A stretch of DNA of 25,031 nucleotides from a virus. Shown here piece after piece: positions 22,767-25,031 of this stretch (its first letter is position 1; each line of letters opens with the position of its first letter). The translations under genes and the position numbers were made by a program. The stretch is from IMG/VR virus record IMGVR_UViG_3300023443_000876, positions 1-25,031 of that record; one strand, given 5' to 3'. The notes beneath the pieces were generated by a model, which was given only the letters and a program-made list of their open reading frames with translations, was not told the origin of the DNA and made no database searches.

Positions 22767-23585
22767 ATGACAATAAAGAGACAAAGAGTAAACGCAGGAG
22801 CTTTGGTAGAAGTAGAAGCTGATAGTACGGATTCTGTTGATACAAATGGATTCTCTGATTCAATTAGTACAGTAGGAGCAGCTGAAACTGCTAAATTTTC
22901 AGGCGGTTCTACAATGCAACCAAATCCAGGGTTACGAATTGGTATAACTCAGGTAAAAGTAAACGCAGGGGCAGCCATAGTACCATTAGGCATCACAATA
23001 CCTACAACTAATGTCACTAATCCTGGAAATGTTGTTGATGGAAATCCTACATCCTCTTCTGGACCGGATGTTCTTGCTGCTGGTGTAACTGCTGTAACTG
23101 TTGATGTTGGCAGTTTAATCACGGCTCACATAAGAATTCGTTTTAATGCAACCACAGCTCTTAATGCTTTAAACACAATAGAATTTTCTACTGATAATGT
23201 TATTTGGAATTTTGCTTTTAATAGAGCAACAAACAGTACTACAATTCAAGATGTTACAAGTGCTGGGGAAATAACATTTAGATTTATGAGAGTAAGGGTA
23301 ACTTCTAATCCTTCTAGCATAGCATTTCAATATTTTTTACTTATTCCTGTAGTAGGTGTCTCAACTGATGTAAACATCAATATTCGTTCTAGTGCTTCTA
23401 TTAATACGGCAGATGGAACTATTTTGGATAATGTTATTTTATCCGAATCACAAAGTATAACGCTTGATACTGAATTATTTCTCGTAGAACCTTCTGAATT
23501 TTTTACTGTTGAAATTGTCAGTTTTGGTGGTCTTACAATTCCTGTCACACTCTCTGAGATAACTTCAATCAAAGAAGTTACATAA
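22767..23585 (+). CDS. Discoidin-like (F5/8-type) sugar-binding adhesin
   Basis: 272 residues with no signal peptide. Residues about 80-195 look like a discoidin / F5/8 type C jelly-roll: NVTNPGNVVDGNPTSSSGPD has the family-typical N-x-x-x-x-x-D-G-x-x-x-T loop, then strands VTVDVGSLITAHIRIRF, NTIEFSTDNVIWNFAFN and FRFMRVRVTS. Such domains bind galactose-type sugars. N-terminal ~70 residues repeat a VNAGA motif (8-12 and 65-69). The C-terminal about 70 residues are a separate beta module. A fibre accessory or receptor-binding role is likely from this and from the neighbouring tail genes. Confidence 0.6.
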   Translation: MTIKRQRVNAGALVEVEADSTDSVDTNGFSDSISTVGAAETAKFSGGSTMQPNPGLRIGITQVKVNAGAAIVPLGITIPTTNVTNPGNVVDGNPTSSSGPDVLAAGVTAVTVDVGSLITAHIRIRFNATTALNALNTIEFSTDNVIWNFAFNRATNSTTIQDVTSAGEITFRFMRVRVTSNPSSIAFQYFLLIPVVGVSTDVNINIRSSASINTADGTILDNVILSESQSITLDTELFLVEPSEFFTVEIVSFGGLTIPVTLSEITSIKEVT

Positions 23586-23610
23586 TATTTCATATTGTAA
23601 GTGAGTGAGT

Positions 23611-23632
23611 ATTTTAGAATTTTTTTTAAAAT
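23611..23632 (+). terminator. Weak hairpin/T-tract terminator after the adhesin gene
   Basis: ATTTTA (23611-23616) pairs with TAAAAT (23627-23632) around a T-run. It follows the stop codon at 23585. The 170-base gap 23586-23756 otherwise holds no ORF over 20 codons; the promoter at 23726-23740 is the other feature seen. Confidence 0.4.
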
Positions 23633-23725
23633 AAAAAATAATTTAAGGACTTGTATGGGTTATAAAGCGAGGATAAAGATATTTTTCAAAATCTCTGACT
23701 ATCTATAATATTCCTCATCAAAACC

Positions 23726-23740
23726 TTAATACCTTATTAA
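23726..23740 (+). promoter_or_regulatory. TATA-like promoter with TTAATA/TATTAA palindrome
   Basis: TTAATA (23726-23731) and TATTAA (23735-23740) pair around CCT. The first lies about 29 nt before the GTG at 23757 and is a fitting TATA box for a leaderless transcript. Confidence 0.4.
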
Positions 23741-23756
23741 CCATTAAAATAACCTA

Positions 23757-24407
23757 GTGGCCAAAACTATCACACTACACCTATCACCACAAATTATCGT
23801 AGACTTTCAGAGTTGTTTTGATAATCCCCAAAGCGAGAGAAAACATCTGTACGATACGGCCACACAAAGAATTAACCAAGAAACTGGAGAGGTTTTCATC
23901 AAAAAAACACTAGAGGTCACAACAATAGAGAATGGAAAAAAGACAAATACTTCCACTACTCTAGATGAGATTGAATTTGAAAAGACTGAAATTCCTACAA
24001 ACCCACAATGGATCACCAAAGAGATTTCAGGTAAACTAGAGGAATACGAGTATCTGATAGGCGATTCTTTCTGGATTAAAATAACAAACTGGTCCAAACT
24101 AAATTACATTTTGAACCATAAATATAATACATCCATGATTAAAGACGCCCAAAGTATAGTAGATAAATTAAAAACAGATGGAAAAATGCCGGACTCCCAG
24201 ATAAAACGACAGCAGGAACAAATTGATACGGCCAACCAAATCATAGAAAAAAAGATGACCACTGACTGTATAGAGGCATATGTTCATATCCTCTTTAGTG
24301 GGGTAATAATTGAAAAAATAAAATCATCTCAGCAACAACTACAGGACAAGGAATTTGCAGAGTTGAACAAAGTTAAAGAAGAAATACCAATCCCTAACAC
24401 AAAATAA
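23757..24407 (+). CDS. Hypothetical 216-residue protein with helical C-terminus
   Basis: Not recognised. Starts at GTG 23757 after a promoter-like element. The first half is a mixed beta region (MAKTITLHLSPQIIVDF; TLEVTTIENGKKTNTSTTLD). The middle has a Trp pair (SFWIKITNW, about 104-112). From about residue 125 it is helical and Gln/Lys/Glu-rich, with coiled-coil potential around QIKRQQEQIDTANQIIEKKM. No signal peptide or membrane segment. A later virion or regulatory role cannot be separated from sequence. The next gene follows after 38 nt. Confidence 0.5.
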   Translation: MAKTITLHLSPQIIVDFQSCFDNPQSERKHLYDTATQRINQETGEVFIKKTLEVTTIENGKKTNTSTTLDEIEFEKTEIPTNPQWITKEISGKLEEYEYLIGDSFWIKITNWSKLNYILNHKYNTSMIKDAQSIVDKLKTDGKMPDSQIKRQQEQIDTANQIIEKKMTTDCIEAYVHILFSGVIIEKIKSSQQQLQDKEFAELNKVKEEIPIPNTK

Positions 24408-24445
24408 AATTCACATAAATATACAATTAATCATATTAGATAATA

Positions 24446-24706
24446 ATGGTTGAAATAATAACCCAGATTGGAATTGATATTATTACGGGACTACTAGGTG
24501 CTATAATTTTGATAGTGGCTTCTTGGATGTATATTTTTTACAAGACTGTTAAAAAACAAAGTGCCGACATAAAACTAATGAAAAAGGCATCAGTCTTTGT
24601 TTTACGAAGACTGGTCCAGGAAACAAAAACACTACACCCAGAAGCCATAGAGGAAATAGAGGATCTAGAGCAGACATACAAGGATCTAGTTGAAAATGAT
24701 GATTAA
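24446..24706 (+). CDS. Small one-TM protein (holin-like candidate)
   Basis: 86 residues. One N-terminal membrane segment, about residues 9-31 (GIDIITGLLGAIILIVASWM), is followed by a Lys-rich stop (KTVKKQ) and a charged helical, coiled-coil-like C-terminus (about 60-86). This is the pattern of small phage holin-like or membrane-anchored virion proteins. No lysin gene is recognisable beside it, so lysis function is not shown. The preceding unknown gene may share its transcript. A terminator-like hairpin overlaps its stop codon. Confidence 0.45.
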   Translation: MVEIITQIGIDIITGLLGAIILIVASWMYIFYKTVKKQSADIKLMKKASVFVLRRLVQETKTLHPEAIEEIEDLEQTYKDLVENDD

Positions 24707-24720
24707 AACATCATCTTTTA
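24693..24720 (+). terminator. Hairpin terminator overlapping the stop of the one-TM gene
   Basis: GATGAT (24698-24703) pairs perfectly with ATCATC (24710-24715), and flanking A and T tracts extend the stem. A T-rich stretch follows. The stop codon lies in the loop. Confidence 0.45.
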
Positions 24721-24756
24721 TATATTAAAGATATATTTCTGATATACTTTAATATA
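24721..24756 (+). promoter_or_regulatory. 10-bp inverted repeat before the last gene
   Basis: TATATTAAAG (24721-24730) and CTTTAATATA (24747-24756) are perfect inverted arms 16 bp apart, 24-59 nt upstream of the ATG at 24780. AATATACTAATAATATA (24751-24767) contains TATA-like sequence. This could be an operator or a stem loop. Confidence 0.4.
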
Positions 24757-24779
24757 CTAATAATATATTCATACTATCA

Positions 24780-25031
24780 ATGGGTACAACAATCAGATTT
24801 ACATTGTTACTTTTATCGATTTTAGCTGTATCATCAATATCATTTGTTACATTTGAGGATGCTTTTGCTCATGATTCAGGTCTCCATGAAAAACCTACTG
24901 TTATTTTTTATGAAGGGGAATACAATCAAAATGACCTAATCGCTGCAACTTGTAGAAACAATGACCACCGTGATGTAAGAGAATATCACTGGGTTATTTC
25001 CGATATTACTAAAGATAGACCACAGCGTCAT
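24780..25031 (+). CDS. Start of a secreted protein (truncated by window end)
   Basis: 84 codons are open to the edge of the window from ATG 24780. A typical archaeal signal peptide is visible: basic/polar MGTTIR, hydrophobic core FTLLLLSILAVSSISFV, likely cleavage after FEDAFA, then HDSGLHEKPTVIFYEGEYNQ. One cysteine is seen so far in the mature part (C61). The AFA-HDSG junction resembles secreted proteins of Nitrosopumilus-type archaea. No function can be given from this fragment. It lies downstream of the inverted repeat at 24721-24756. Confidence 0.6.
   Translation, partial: MGTTIRFTLLLLSILAVSSISFVTFEDAFAHDSGLHEKPTVIFYEGEYNQNDLIAATCRNNDHRDVREYHWVISDITKDRPQRH

Noticed and set aside
22767-23585. 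Homology of the adhesin C-terminal module with the protein at 6-269
   Set aside because: Both are beta-rich and end with a similar E-I-x-S-F strand, but there is no continuous alignment.
23655-23708. 17-codon ORF in the gap after the adhesin gene
   Set aside because: Too short, no overlap with neighbours and no start signal.
1-25031. CRISPR array, tRNA, rRNA, insertion sequence, integrase or attachment site
   Set aside because: No regularly spaced repeats, cloverleaf, transposase motif or tyrosine/serine recombinase signature was seen on reading both strands; provirus status therefore stays undecided.

Overview
This A+T-rich window reads as the packaging, head and tail region of a head-tailed (HK97-fold, Caudoviricetes-type) virus or provirus. 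The likely host is an archaeon, most plausibly an ammonia-oxidising thaumarchaeon (Nitrososphaeria). The host argument has three parts. Operon starts carry archaeal TATA-like boxes about 25-35 bp before the first codon, so transcripts look leaderless. T-rich stretches follow operons instead of bacterial hairpins. The secreted accessory proteins have the N-terminal style (signal peptide ending AFA-HDSG) I associate with Nitrosopumilus-type proteins. No integrase, tRNA, attachment site or host gene is recognisable, so a free virus and a provirus cannot be told apart here.

Layout. 1-636: end of an upstream operon with two small unassigned proteins. 619-1818 (minus): a ParB-like/DNA methyltransferase fusion, divergent from the packaging operon. 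1947-4774: packaging operon with a small-terminase-like HTH protein, a large terminase split into an ATPase ORF and a nuclease ORF, a 41-residue ORF, and a second, degenerate copy of the terminase nuclease domain. 4863-8138: portal, MuF-like head protein, and a frameshifted prohead-protease-like gene. 8210-10853: a small protein, scaffold, decoration-type protein and major capsid protein. 10950-14625: head-tail connection and tail genes, ending at a 180-residue protein in the tape-measure position and a baseplate protein. 14625-20865: a 980-residue tail hub with carbohydrate-binding-like inserts and an 1101-residue tail fibre. 20892-21896 (minus): a secreted Ig-like protein. 22067-22496: a HicB/HicA-like pair. 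22573-23585: adhesin-type proteins. 23757-24706: an unknown protein and a one-TM protein. 24780 to the end: the start of another secreted protein.

How it works together. TerS/TerL and the portal package DNA into a shell built from capsid protein, scaffold and protease. The tail genes form what may be a very short tail, ending in a large hub and fibres that bind surface sugars. Accessory genes on both strands (methyltransferase, secreted glycoprotein, HicBA-like pair) probably serve genome protection and host control.

The most unusual features are: (1) the terminase nuclease region, split from its ATPase and duplicated, with the second copy lacking most metal ligands; (2) a nine-A slippery run joining two halves of the prohead-protease gene by a -1 shift; (3) a recurrent CTTAATAAG palindrome 37-48 nt upstream of the start codons of four structural operons, a candidate virus-wide late-gene control site.
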